64,000 nt of DNA. It comes from Liopterus haemorrhoidalis. Lineage: Eukaryota > Arthropoda > Insecta > Coleoptera > Dytiscidae. Positions 49,528 through 60,700 of this stretch are shown here, piece after piece. Made by a program: the position numbers and the translations under genes. Where the stretch lies: the NCBI GenBank assembly GCA_963971575.1, contig OZ020611.1:52089466-52153465 (forward strand). Direction: 5' to 3'. Each line of letters begins with the position of its first letter. Within the stretch, counting starts at the first letter, position 1. Under the pieces are notes generated by a model, which worked only from the letters and a program-made list of their open reading frames with translations, did not search any database and was not told the origin of the DNA.

Positions 49528-51485
49528 CGTAAGCTTAGTTAAATAAACTTTTTTTATTTATTTCTACACCTGTCCGACTCCCATAAACTTAACTATTATC
49601 TTATGCTTATCCAACGACATATACAAAGCCTTCAAAAATCGTGATGACGTCATAGCCGTTTTTCTTGATATCACAAAAGCATACGACATGACATGGCATC
49701 GCCATATACTTGACACCATAAAAGAACAGGGCCTTAATGGAAACATCATGCATTTCGTAAAAAATTTCATACAAGACCGAACGTTTCAAGTATACGCAAA
49801 TAGACACAATTAGAACAATGGTCGAACAAAACAGGCTTTCAATTTTCCCTTAGCAAAACCAAGGCGATCCGGTTTTCAAAAAAACAATTCAATTTTGTCA
49901 ACCCAAAATTATTCCTCTACAATAATCCTATAGAATATGTCAACCAAATTAAGTTTCTAGGAGTAATATTTGACCAAAAATTAACTTGAAGGGACCATGT
50001 CATATATTTAAAACAAGACTGCAACAAAAGATTAAACATATTAAAATCTCTAGGCCATTGTAAATGGGGAGCTCATCGAGACATCAAGAATTTATCAAGC
50101 ACTTATCAGATCAAAATTAGATTATGGATGTATTGCGTTAATAAACGCAAAATACAGATTGACTAAACAACTGAAACCTATTCAAAATGCTGCAATACGG
50201 ATAGCAACCGGAGCCATGAGAACTAGTCATATTAGCAGCCTGCAATTCGAATCTAACCAGCCGCCACTTGAACACCGACGAATACAACTATCACTAACAT
50301 ACCTTACAAATCTCGCAAGTAAACCCAAATTACCAGCCTTTCAAAGCATACTCGAAAAGAATCAAAACGGGAAAGTAACGATTCAAATGACTACTCCACT
50401 TGCCGCAAAACTTGGCGAACACCTTCAAGACCTCGAAACTGGATTCACTAAGATATGGACAGACAATATAATAAAATATCCACCCTGGCTCCTTAACCAA
50501 CCTGTTTTCAACCTATCCCTTACAAAATACCACAAATCTAATACCAACCCAATCCTATACAGAAATTCCTACAAATCCATAGTCGAGAAATACTCACCTT
50601 TCCATGCAGTATATACGGACGTATCAAAAGTAGAAAATAAGACTGGCGCAGGACTCGTGTTCAACGAAGAAAAATCAAAATTTCACCTACCCGATATCAT
50701 GAGCATATTCTCTGCTGAAGCTTATTGTCTTCTAAAGGCAACAGAAGAAATAAAAAACAATAATGAAATCAGGGGCACATATATCATACACTGTGACTCG
50801 CTCAGTGTAATTCAATCCGTTCAACAAGAACGTACCGCCAATCCGGTGGTTACGAAAATCAAAGATACGATGCATGAAGCTATTCACGACGGCAAGAAAC
50901 TCATCCTTATGTGGATACCTTCACATATAGGAATCGAAGGTAATGAACAAGCTGACCAACTAGCTAAAGAAGCCATAAGTGAAGAAATTATGGACATACT
51001 CATTCCAAGCTATGACCTAAAGAACTACATCCGAAGAAAACTCGAAGAAAAGTGGAAAAAAGCATGGCAAAATAATCAAAATAACCACTTATACCAAATA
51101 AAAGATAGTGTAGATAAATGGTTCTCCCGAACTAACAGAAGAGAGCAAGTGATATTAAGAAGACTGAGACTTGGGCACACCCGCCACAATGCAGTACATC
51201 TAACACTCGCCGAACCGTAGAACACATCCTTCTAGACTGTCAAGAGTACTAACTACAGAGAGCAAATAATTCCCTACCAGCAACTCTAAAGGACCTGCTA
51301 GCCAATAACACCGATATAGAAGACAGAGTTATTCAATACCTTAAGGATATCAACATCAAATCAAAAATTTAACTTAAAATAACTCATTTGTTCAAACATA
51401 TGCATGTAAACCATTATGTAACCTGGTGGCCAATAGCCCTAGTAGCTGAGGCAACCAATAATTATTTAAATAAAAAATAAAAATA

Positions 51486-51590
51486 AAAGAATAATATAAC
51501 AAGTGATTTTTTTTTTTATAAATATAATATTTATTAACTTGTTCATTAAAAGCTGATATATCAAAAGTAATATTAACTACGAGTCGTGTG
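51486..51590. repeat. Host repeat between LINE C and Gypsy1
   Basis: From about 51517 it matches 22150-22225 (shared: aaatataatatttattaact, ttcattaaaagct, acgagtcgtgtg). In the 22-kb copy the sequence continues past acgagtcgtgtg; here Gypsy1 begins at that point. Confidence 0.75.
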
Positions 51591-51830
51591 AATTAAATAA
51601 ATTGCAAAGATTTATTTGTTTTTAAAAAACTTTATTTCAAATAAGAAGATTAAATATTCGGAACTACACAGGTTCATTTACAAAATAGAACTCAGCACTA
51701 CATTAGCTGAACGCTAGTATAGGTATATTAAAAAGGTTTGTTTATAATTAAGGAGATAACACTTAGGCGGCTGTATAAACATAGAATAAGAGCATCTATT
51801 CATTAGTTAAATATTAGGATATACATAACT
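51591..51830 (-). repeat. Gypsy1 3' LTR
   Basis: Read on the minus strand it begins agttatgtata right after a purine tract and ends tttatttaatt. AGTTA...TAATT ends are usual in errantiviruses. The left border is also where similarity to the 22-kb repeat copy stops. The partner LTR is outside the window. Confidence 0.75.
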
Positions 51831-51842
51831 CTTCCCTTCTTT
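51831..51842 (-). other. Gypsy1 polypurine tract
   Basis: The minus strand reads aaagaagggaag directly before the LTR start agtta. It is the expected plus-strand primer site. Confidence 0.75.
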
Positions 51843-51859
51843 AAAAGATGATCTTATTC

Positions 51860-53420
51860 TTTCAAAAAGGAATTCTATTCTGAGTTTCCAAATTCTCTAA
51901 TTCTAAAGATTCTGTTTTTTGATTTGATATAGAGTCCCTTTTATATTTTAATCTATCTTTATTTCTATAAATTATATATAATAATATAATAATAGTTAAT
52001 ACAATTATTACAAAAGAATTAATGTGACCATGATAATCATTTTTTACTGTTGTTTCATCTATTCTTGGAATTTCTTTAATAATAACATTTTCGTTATCTA
52101 TTTGCTTTAATTCTTAAGTACTGTTACTAATTTGATTTTCCTTAATGTTAAAAGCTATTTTTTCAAAAATTATTTCTTTCGCTTTTGTCAATTTACTTTC
52201 TAAATCATAATTATCTATTTTACAATTTTCATTAGTTCTGAATTTAGAGACACCTTTAATCTGTTGATGTTTGATTTTATCTTTACATTTTACTTCGACA
52301 ACTCTGTTTATGGTGCTAGCTATTATTGCTAGATTTTCATTTTCTATTTTTATAATTAAAAAGGCATCATTAACTGTGTGATATTCACATCCCTCGTTAT
52401 TACGATTTATAACAACATTTTTAATACAATCATTGGTTTCTATATAATTGGTTTTACAAAAATGATTATCATTTATTTCATTACAATCATGTGTATTAAA
52501 TAATTTATCTTGGCTTAAAATTAACAACTTCTTTTCTTCATTTATGGCAAACATTTGATTTTTGTTGATATTGGGTATTGGAGTTATTTGTAATAGTTTA
52601 CTGTATTATAATATACAGGTATATCTAGTAAATATTCAATCTGATATTTGTCAACTTTACAATGACTAGTAATTAGTGTAGTTAATTCGCAAAAATTTTA
52701 ATTCTGATTTGCTTCTTTAACTATTTTATTCAGATCTTCCTTTGTAATTATTGAGCTATGGATTTTATTCAAGTTACAGAAAGTTAAGCTTGTTTCGATT
52801 TCATCTAAAATTTCAATTAAATTTATACTTAATAAAATCAGTTGGTTAAAAATATCTTTAAGGCTAGAGATATTTTCCCAGTTCATGACTTTTTCAATTA
52901 TGGTATCTGTTTGCATTATTCTATTTTAATATCAGTTCATTATGCTTAATATTTTCAATTTGTTTATTAAATTTTGAAATCATTTCTTTATTAACTCGTA
53001 TATTCTCTAAATTTTGATCTTGTAAAATATGTTGATTTTGTTGTATTTTTTCAAATAATTTCTCATATTTTTGAGCGTCTTCTGAATCTAAATTTCCGGT
53101 AATACTTTTAATAATCGTTCCTAATTCGTTTACTAGTCCTTGTTTATTGCGTTTATTTTGAAACAAATTGTTAATTTTACTTTTCAGTCTTGACATATTA
53201 AAATTTAAAATGTTTATATAAGTCTAATCTCTTTTGTAATTATATTTCGCGGCTTTATCGCTATTTAATTTTAATAAAATTTCATTTTTATAAGTTTTTA
53301 TTTTATTATATTCTAATTCTAAATTACTTATTTTATAATTATAATAATAGTAATATGAGGTTTTATATATGTTTACTTGTCCTAAATCTATTATATTTAA
53401 GCCGGGATTGTCCGTTAATT
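51860..53420 (-). pseudogene. Gypsy1 env (F-type fusion glycoprotein), broken
   Basis: Several frames in order cover an insect errantivirus envelope of the type related to baculovirus F proteins. The upstream part has LGQVNIYKTS. Then GLVNELGTIIKSITGNLD (53140-53085) matches the conserved fusion-peptide region; the preceding residues are basic. A heptad-rich region with many Asn/Gln/Ile follows, then a Cys-containing ectodomain (52554-52114). Last is a hydrophobic span of about 20 residues rich in Ile/Val (about 52040-51980) with a short charged tail. At least three frame breaks separate these parts, so no intact envelope protein is encoded. Confidence 0.8.
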
Positions 53421-53423
53421 CGG

Positions 53424-54366
53424 TTAATTCTTCTCCTTTGCAGGAGCATCTGCAACAAAGAGACGTTTTCTTTTTATTTTGTCAATTTTATGTCTTTTAT
53501 TTGGATTTATTTTTATAGTTCCTAGTTTGGGGTTATAGTTTTCAACTTTGTGAATTTTAAATAGTGGTTTTTTAATTTTTTGTATTCTTCTTTTACCTTC
53601 TTTAATTAGTACAGTGTCTAATTTTAGATTATCTAAATTTTTTCTAGACGGTTTTTGTTTTGAGAATCTTTTATTCTTTTCGGTTTCAATATTTTTATAC
53701 ACTTTTTCTTTTAATAATCTAAGTTTATATTGCCACTCTTGCAAATAGTCTTCGCTACAATCTTTAAATTTCAAAATTTCGTTATCCTATTCGGAACCAA
53801 AAAGTATCTCATTAGGAGCGTATTTAGTAACTGAGTTTATTGAATTATTGTAAGCTATTAAGGACAGTTGTATTTTTTAAAAGTTATTCTGTTCTTTAAA
53901 ATGCTGTCGTTGGTTTAAAATTCTCAAATGTTCGATTATTGTGAAATGGAATCTTTCAATAAGTCCGTTTGATTAAGGGTTATCAACGCATGTCATATGG
54001 ATTTTGATATTATATGATTTTAGTAAATCTTTTACCAAATTATTATTAAATTCAGTTCCACTGTCAAAAGTTATTTCGTTAGGGATTTGGTATTGTGAAA
54101 AGTATTTTTTAAGTCCGTTAGTAATGTCTATTGCAGAAAGTATTTTAACGTATAATAACTGAGCGAATTTAGAAAAAGCATCTATTACCGTTAAATATTT
54201 CTGTTTCTCTAGGGTTAATGTGTCAATATGTAGAATATCAAAGGGGAATTTAGGATTTTGCGTAAGATTATCAGGGATTTGGTAAGGATTTCGTTCATAT
54301 TTATTTTGTTGACATATGTCACAATTGTTTTATATATTTTTGTATATCCATGAACATATTGGGCCA
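53424..54366 (-). pseudogene. Gypsy1 integrase, broken by stops
   Basis: The zinc-binding Cys pair is in CDICQQNKY. The catalytic core shows the first Asp in FDILHIDTLTLEKQ, then LTVIDAFSKFAQLL, the second Asp in ITFDSGTEFNN, and the Glu in NGLIERFHF. An in-frame TAA precedes SNGLIERF, and another stop lies near FGSE. The C-terminal basic domain (53774-53424) is open and rich in Lys. Integrase would insert the cDNA; this copy cannot make it whole. Confidence 0.85.
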
Positions 54367-55544
54367 CTAAAATTTTCGTTTTAATTTTTGATATGTTTCC
54401 AAAATTCCTCTATAGTTAGTTTTTCCTAGATGGTAAGTTTGAATAGTTTCTATTTGATCTTTAGTTATTAATTTGTCTTGTAAAACCTCTTCGCATTGAA
54501 TTAATCTGTACGTTTCTTTCTTGAAATTATTCTGTAAAACATTATTTATTGGAATTATCAGATCCCTGTCAATTAAACAATAATAATTTATGCGCGGTAC
54601 TAAATAATCTTTTAAGAATTTAAAAATTTCGTTTTCTAAGTGATTTTCATTTAATTGAATAGTTAATCTTTGTTTATTGCCAAAAGATTTTGTCAACTGA
54701 CACTCTGTTTCTCGGTTGTGTTTTTGAATTATAATTTGATTTTTACCTACATTGATACAAGAGTCTTTGTAAGTTATTCCATTCAATTCATTTTCGTCTG
54801 CGGAATGTACTGTATCTAAATCTTCTATATCTACATTACCAATCATGCTTTCGGTTTCATCATTCATGTTTATTTCTTCTTGAGTTAATTCAAGAATTAC
54901 TATTTTAATATGGGTTTCTTTAAAAATATCATTTAATAAATTTTCAACCGTTTGAAACGGAATTTTATCTAAACCTGAACAAATTTTGGGCATATGAATT
55001 TCGAAAATATCATTTTGGATTAGGAAATTCTTCAACTGGATTAAACAATTTTGTATATTTTCTAATGTGGGTTTATTAAAAAATTCTTGTTTAGTTATTA
55101 AGTGAAATATCTTATATTTATTCTCATAAATGGGTTGGATTAATAAATTCTGAGTTTTATTACCATTATTCATCAAATAGTTCTTGCTATTAAATTTTTC
55201 ATCTATTTGTTTAGCAAATCCTTTTCTTAGTTTTAGATCCCGTGAAATGGAATGTACTAAATTTTGTGGTTTACTAAAAATATCATCATTGGTTTTAAAG
55301 ATTTGAAATTTAGGTCTTATTCTTGAGAGTGCATCGGCATTAGAGTTTAGTGTTCCCTTTTTATATTCTATTTCATAGCTATATTCGTCTAATTTTATAC
55401 GCCATCTCATTAATTTTGAATTTGGGTCTTTTAGGCTCATTAACCACGTTAAGGGTCGGTGATCGGTTCGTATTATGAATTTGGTACCGTAAAGGTAGGG
55501 TCTAAAATATTTTACTGACCAAACTATACCAAGTAATTCTTTTT
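54367..55544 (-). CDS. Gypsy1 Pol segment: RNase H end, macro-like domain, inter-domain region, integrase start
   Basis: The frame is open from the LINE D junction. ELLGIVWSVKYFRPYLYGTK and FIIRTDHRPLTWL are RNase H. From the Met at 55440: YSYEIEYKKGTLNSNADALS closes the RNase H/tether. Residues about 46-186 form a macro-like domain (listed separately). After an acidic linker the sequence returns to typical gypsy text: SFGNKQRLTIQLNEN, FLKDYLVPRINYYC and NNFKKETYRLIQCEE. It ends in the integrase zinc finger start YHLGKTNYRGILETY, where the second His is Tyr. There is no stop in 357 codons, so the insert is in frame with both neighbours. Confidence 0.85.
54883..55305 (-). other. Macro domain (OARD1/TARG1-like) embedded in Gypsy1 Pol
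   Basis: Counting from the Met at 55440: FKTNDDIFSKPQNLVHSISR (48-67) matches the adenine-loop start of TARG1-type macro domains (G-D-L-F ... H-x-I-S). LKLRKGFAKQIDEKF (69-83) fits the glycine-loop region (M-G-x-G-I-A). KIFHLITKQEFFNKPTLENI (110-129) fits Y-L-I-T-K...K-P-T-Y-E-N. EIHMPKICSGLDKIPFQTVE (147-166) fits the M-P-x-I-G-C-G-L-D block. Lys117 and Asp158 correspond to the TARG1 catalytic Lys84 and Asp125, with the same spacing of 41. In that family the fold removes ADP-ribose from protein Glu/Asp. Function in this element is inference. Confidence 0.8.
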
Positions 55545-55740
55545 TTTTTTTTTTTTATTTAGGATATATTTTGGGGGCGCTTCAAGTGCTGAGGTTATTA
55601 GCACCCCGGTACATTTACAGTAATTTACATTGATTTTATACAGAGATGAATATTGACATTAATTTACAATCAGGCATATTTATAATTTTATGATACGACA
55701 TTTAAGTTAGCTAATTTAGAAATAATAGAAAAATTGGGAA

Positions 55741-57275
55741 TTACATTTTACGGAACAGGTCTGCTTCTTTGAGGTAGTCTAATAAGATGTTTTCATTTTC
55801 TGGGCTTAGCGCTTCTTTCAGGTTGTCAGGTATGTTGTGCTTCCGTCTCAGTTCTTCATATAGTTGGCACTCCAGGATTATATGTTCTACGGTTAAGGTT
55901 TTATTACAGTTGTCACAGTTTTCCATCTCTTTTCTTTTCATTAAATGTTGGTGTGTAATGAACGTGTGGCCAATTCTGAGTCTTGTAAGTACTCTCTGTT
56001 CTTTTCTGTCGCCTACTGGAGCCCAGGGTTTGGTGTCCTCTTTTATATGGCGAAGTTTGTTGTTTATTAGACTCTGCCATTGTTGTTTCCAGTCTTCTTT
56101 TATGTCTTGTCTTAAGTCAGATTTGATGTCGCTGGTAGGTACGGGTATCGGTGTGACTGGGAGGTTTGCTGCCTTTCTTGCTGCTTGGTCTGCCTGTTCA
56201 TTCCCTCTTATTCCCACATGTGAGGGAACCCACACCAAGGTTACCTTTTTCCCCTGGAGGGCCACGTTATGGAGGTTTTCCTGTATATTCTGGATCAGTG
56301 TGTCCCTTGAATATAGTACTTTAACTGCGTCAAGTACACTACGTGAGTCAATATATATGACATAATTTTTGTCTTCCTTGTTGCTCATATATTCGGTGGC
56401 TTTTAGCAGGCTATATGCTTCTGCAGTGAAATTACTTGCTGTGTCAGGGAGGTGGTACATGTACTTCTCGTCGTTGATGACGCAAGCAGCACCGGTTTTA
56501 TGATGGTGATGTGAGCCGTCGGTGAATATTCGTTGGCAGTTATGAAGTTTTGAGTCCATTTCAAGAAAGAGTTTTTCGTATACTTCCCTTGTTGTTTCAT
56601 TTTTTTTGTGTATGCTAAGCTGTAAGTTAAATTTGGGAGGGATCAGCGTCCATGGTGGTGTATGGTTAAATGATTTTTTGGTTATGTATGGGAAGAGCTT
56701 ATTCCATGAAGTTAAGTGATTTTTAAGTTGTTTTTGCTGAGGTGAATAGGTGTCTTGCCTGATATGGTTTTGTGGACTAATAAAAAAGTGATGGTAAGTA
56801 GGGATGCTTGGATCTCTTGCCAAATTTGCAATATAGGACAATGTAAGTTTCGTTCTTCTATAACTGAGCGGCGTGACCCCAGCTTCACAGTTTAGACTTG
56901 CAGCAGGGCTACTGCGGAAGGCTCCAGATGAGATACGTAATGCGGTGTTGTGTATTGAATCTAGTTTTTTCAATGTACTTTGGGCAGCTGCCCCATAGCT
57001 TATGCAGCCGTAATCTAGTTTGGACTGTATGAAGGATTTATATATATTCAGAAGTGTTTCCTTTTGCGATCCCCATTTGTGATGTCCCAGAGTTTTTATT
57101 ATATTAAGACGTTGTGTGCATTCTTTTTTCAAGTTATGAATATGAGATGTCCAGGTTAACTTCGAATCTATTATTACGCCCAGGAATCTTATTTGGTTTA
57201 CAAAGTCTATATTCTTGTCCTGAAGTTTTAATACTGGTTTCGCAAGATTTTTCCGTTTTTTTTGTAAAATACATG
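55741..57275 (-). pseudogene. LINE D ORF2, 3' part: RT thumb, RNase H, zinc knuckle
   Basis: After the Gypsy2 junction a frameshift lies in the A-run near 57260. The frame is then open to 55741: NQIRFLGVIIDSKLTW, LDYGCISYGAAA, RNase H with IFTDGSHHHH, TAEAYSLLKA, YIDSRSVLDA and ADQAARKAA (all four acidic positions kept), LTRLRIGHTFITHQH, and CDNCNKTLTVEHIILEC. It is the best-preserved RNase H and zinc knuckle of the I-clade copies here. The open frame seems to extend upstream into the Gypsy2 LTR only by chance. Confidence 0.88.
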
Positions 57276-57279
57276 GCTT

Positions 57280-57454
57280 TGTGACTAAATACGTGCCTGA
57301 CCACAAGTCAGAACAATATAACAAGATGGCGCATATAGTGAGACGGTTGATAGACACAATATGTCGTAAGAATTTATTGTAGATTAAAATGTGTTGTAAT
57401 TGTTTACAGTGTATCCTAAAATGAATTGTGTATGCAAATTAAATGTTTGTTACA
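57280..57454 (+). repeat. Gypsy2 5' LTR
   Basis: It is 175 bp from tgtgactaaa to ttgttaca (TG...CA). It is followed by taaaattgacgccgaacgtg, where the primer-binding site should lie; the priming tRNA is not recognised. Confidence 0.95.
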
Positions 57455-57751
57455 TAAAATTGACGCCGAACGTGGGCCTGTAAACCAAAATTGTAACAGT
57501 TTTAAAGATTTGTGTTGTGACGCCATAACCATAAGTGCGAATATTGTTTGTCGCTGTTCTTCACACCACAAGGCCGAGTGTCGCTTAACGCGTAGGGATA
57601 CATACGGTGCAAATATTCACCCGTTGTACGTGCTAATAAGTGCTACAGTCGCTTGCTTCTCTCTGTGTGCGCGCGTAAACAGCATTCTCAGCAACAGAAT
57701 CGGACTCAGTGAGATTTCAATTTCGTTTTTAAAGAAATATTTGTTTTGACA
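57455..57751 (+). other. Gypsy2 leader
   Basis: This untranslated region between the 5' LTR and the ATG presumably holds the primer-binding and packaging signals. No clear tRNA complement was identified. Confidence 0.6.
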
Positions 57752-60700
57752 ATGTCGCCAAAAAGAAGTGACAGAGAAACACCTAGTCCAAACCTGACAT
57801 TTAGTAACGAACAGTTGCGAACATTAATAACTGAAATAACAGAGTCTACGCGAGTTTCGCGAAGTGAATCACGATCACCAGTGCCGCAAACGTTACCGGG
57901 TAATTTTGCGAAATGTACCGCGAGGTTTAACGGTGAAAAATCGTCCGATGTCGATGTATTTTTAGATGCAGTGATCACTTACAAAGAATGTGCTTACGTC
58001 AGTAACGTAAATGCTTTAAGGGGAATCCCAATGTTATTAGAAGGAACTGCCGGAACATGGTGGCGAGGTGTGAAAGACGGTATAAAAGACTGGGAAAGTG
58101 CCGTGACCGCGTTTCGCGAAGCGTTTTCGCGTAAATTACCGCCGCATATAATTTTCCGCGAGATTTTCTCGCGTGAACAACGTGTTGACGAGAGTTGTGA
58201 ACTTTTCGTATGCAACATACGTGCCTTGATTGCACAGCTGCCGTACCCGTTGACGGAACGAGTACAGATAGACATGATTTACGGACTTTTGAACAGAAAT
58301 ATACGCAAAAGACTGTCGTACCGTGATATTGACTCGTACAAAACGTTATTACAGCGCGCTAAAGACGTTGAGGTTACACAACGTGAACTAGAAAAAACGT
58401 CAAGTGTGTCTAAAATAAAATGTGAAAAACCTGAAAAGAAGTTACGCCCAAGGTGTGATTTTTGCAAATTATTTGGCCATATTGAAGCCGAATGCAAGAA
58501 AAAGAAAAGCTCCGAAGGTACGTCTTCTCAATCAGCCCGCGTGCCTGCACCTGACACGCCAGCCAAGGAAACGATTTCGTGCTATGGATGTGGAGCACCA
58601 GGGATCGTAAGAACACAGTGTCCAAAATGTAAGGATCTTCCGAAAGGTTCTAAACAGTCTGTAGCAGCAGTAGATTTCTACGGATTTGTAAGCAACAGAA
58701 CTCAATCAGAAGGTAACCAGCGACCTTTATTAAACATTAACATATATGAAATGCAAGGAATTGCATACGCTGATACGGGCGCCTCCCGTAGCATAATGGG
58801 ACGAAACCTGTATAATAAATTACCTGACAGACAAACTTTTGAACAAGAAACTATGTCTATTACCTTAGCGGACGGACATAAAAGTACGCAAGAGGTTTTA
58901 CGTACAACAGTACCTATTGTGCTCAAGAATCGCACCATACCAACTGAGATGTTTGTCTTGCCTGAGGCTGGAGATAATTTCACCTTATTGGGTGCCGAAT
59001 TTATTGCAAAAGCTGATATTATACTAGATGTTGGGAAACAATCTTGGCATTTCCGAGATGCCCCTGACAAACAGTTTCATTTTGCAACTTTGAATACTGT
59101 TTCAACGGAAACCGATGAGAAACCTGTGGCAGCAGTTGAGTTACGTCCAACTGAAGGAGACGCGCTTAACGAGACACAACGAACACAGCTAAACGAATTG
59201 ATAGCAGCGAACGAAACAATTTTTGCGCCAGGAGGAGAAGGGACCACCTATGCCGAACATTGTATCGTCGTGCCTAAGGATCAACCCCCTATAGCTGTTC
59301 CGCCATATCGCATGGCAACACCAAAGAAGGAACTCTTGAGACAAGAGCTGGACAAGATGATTACAATGGGAATCGTCGAAGAATGTGAAAGCCCCTGGGC
59401 CGCACCGGTAGTGTTGGTGGACAAACCAGACGGTAACACCCGCGTTTGTGTGGACTACAGACGTTTAAACGCAGTGACCGTGAGTGATAGCTACCCGTTA
59501 CCACGCATTGACGATCTCCTACATGATGCCAAACGCACAAACTTTATGTCCACAATCGATTTACGGAGTGGATATTGGCAAGTGCCGGTACGCGAAAGTG
59601 ATCGGGATAAAACCGCGTTCGTGACCCCGTTTGGAACATTCCGTTTTAAACGAATGCCTTTTGGGTGCAAAAACGGGCCAGCAACTTTCCAAAGACTCAT
59701 AGATCGGTTTCGTGCGGGAATAAATGACGTGTGCATGTTTGCATACCTTGACGATATAATCGTTATATCAGAGACATTCGAAAGACATTTGAAAGACTTG
59801 AAAACAGTTTTCCAAAGACTTCAACAGTTTAAGTTGCGTGTGAACCGTGAAAAGTCCCATTTTGTTCGACCAAACGTCGAATACCTAGGACACTTGATTA
59901 CCCCGGATGGTATCCATGTAAAAACTGACAAGGTGTCTGCAGTCGCAAACAGACCCCCACCTACAAATCTCAAGGAACTACGTTCTGTGATTCAAATGTT
60001 CTCGTGGTATCGGAGATTCATACCAAATTTTTCCGAGATCGCACGACCTTTAACCAACCTCTTGAAGAAGAAGGCAAAATGGGAGTGGAAGAAGCCACAA
60101 GATACGGCATATGATGAGTTGAAGATGAGACTCACTACAGCACCTGTACTAAAACAGGCGGATGAGACCCAACCTTTTATCATCCGAACGGATGCCAGTG
60201 ATTACGCTATTGGCGCAGTCCTTTTACAAGGAGATGGAGCGGCAGAACGCCCGATCGAGTACATCAGTCGTCTTCTGTCCTCTGCTGAAAGGAATTACGC
60301 AACAACCGAGCGAGAAGCCCTTGCTGTTGTGTATGCATTAAATAAATTTCGAGGCTACATTGAATGTGCCGCAGTTACTGTTCTTACGGATCATCAACCT
60401 CTTCGGTGGCTGCTAAGTCTAAAAACAGCTACGGGTCGACTAGCCCGCTGGGCGTTGCAGATCCAAGCGTTCAATTTAAAATTTCAATATACCCCCGGCA
60501 AGAACAATGTCTTAGCCGATGCTCTGTCGAGACCTCCTCAAGGCAGACCTGCCCCAGAAGAGCCGACAGATGCCGAAGAAACAGATCTTGGCGTTGTTAC
60601 TGTAGATATGCCACACGAGAGCCAAGAGAAAATACGTTCTGATCAACTATGTGATACTGAAGTAGCGAAAATCATAAATGATTTTGAGGCAGTAGATGCC

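Larger units (their letters stand above)
47739..49598 (+). mobile_element. Penelope-like element, 5'-truncated, bounded by inverted repeats
   Basis: A 12-bp target duplication tcttatgcttat (47727-47738 and 49599-49610) flanks it within LINE C. Left (47767-47839) and right (49528-49599) inverted repeats of 72-73 bp match except for one A/T-run length difference. The right repeat overlaps the TSD by one base. The left has 28 extra bases outside it. The body has a RT-GIY-YIG frame and a long AT-rich 3' UTR (48946-49490) with two diverged copies of a segment around gtgacttt(a)actaggtata. Confidence 0.9.
46328..51240 (+). pseudogene. LINE C ORF2 in pieces: endonuclease end, RT, RNase H
   Basis: The endonuclease end reads HFCSRTGTFSNIDLSI and GHFPILIT. 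A TGA interrupts NTP-stop-WNKDCRDANK. RT runs through NNKCPGPDN to the MITE, resumes SEIIKQLPSNAIDYLLQIYN, and reaches AGFRRGYSTTDNILCL at the Penelope-like insertion. After that come VIAVFLDITKAYDMTWHRHI (motif A) and FIQDRTFQVYANR. About 100 codons with motifs B and C (the F-A-D-D box) are deleted before WSNKTGFQFS. RNase H (50600-51000) keeps YTDVSK, SAEAY, HCDSLS and ADQLAKEA. The terminal zinc knuckle is lost. The enzyme is inactive. Confidence 0.85.
46328..51485 (+). mobile_element. LINE C: I-clade LINE, 5'-truncated, with two nested insertions
   Basis: An 11-bp target duplication aaagaataata flanks it (46317-46327 and 51486-51496). Content runs from the end of the endonuclease through RT, RNase H and an A-rich tail (about 51455-51485). 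The 3' UTR has ctggtggccaatagcc followed by ctagtagctgaggc. A hAT MITE (47200-47411) and a Penelope-like element (47739-49598) are inserted in the RT region. Confidence 0.9.

Noticed and set aside
57280..57454. N-terminal extension MSINRLTICAIL of the LINE D frame, also present at 61993-62070
   Set aside because: It is the reverse complement of the Gypsy2 LTR read by chance in frame with LINE D; both LTR copies give the same peptide.
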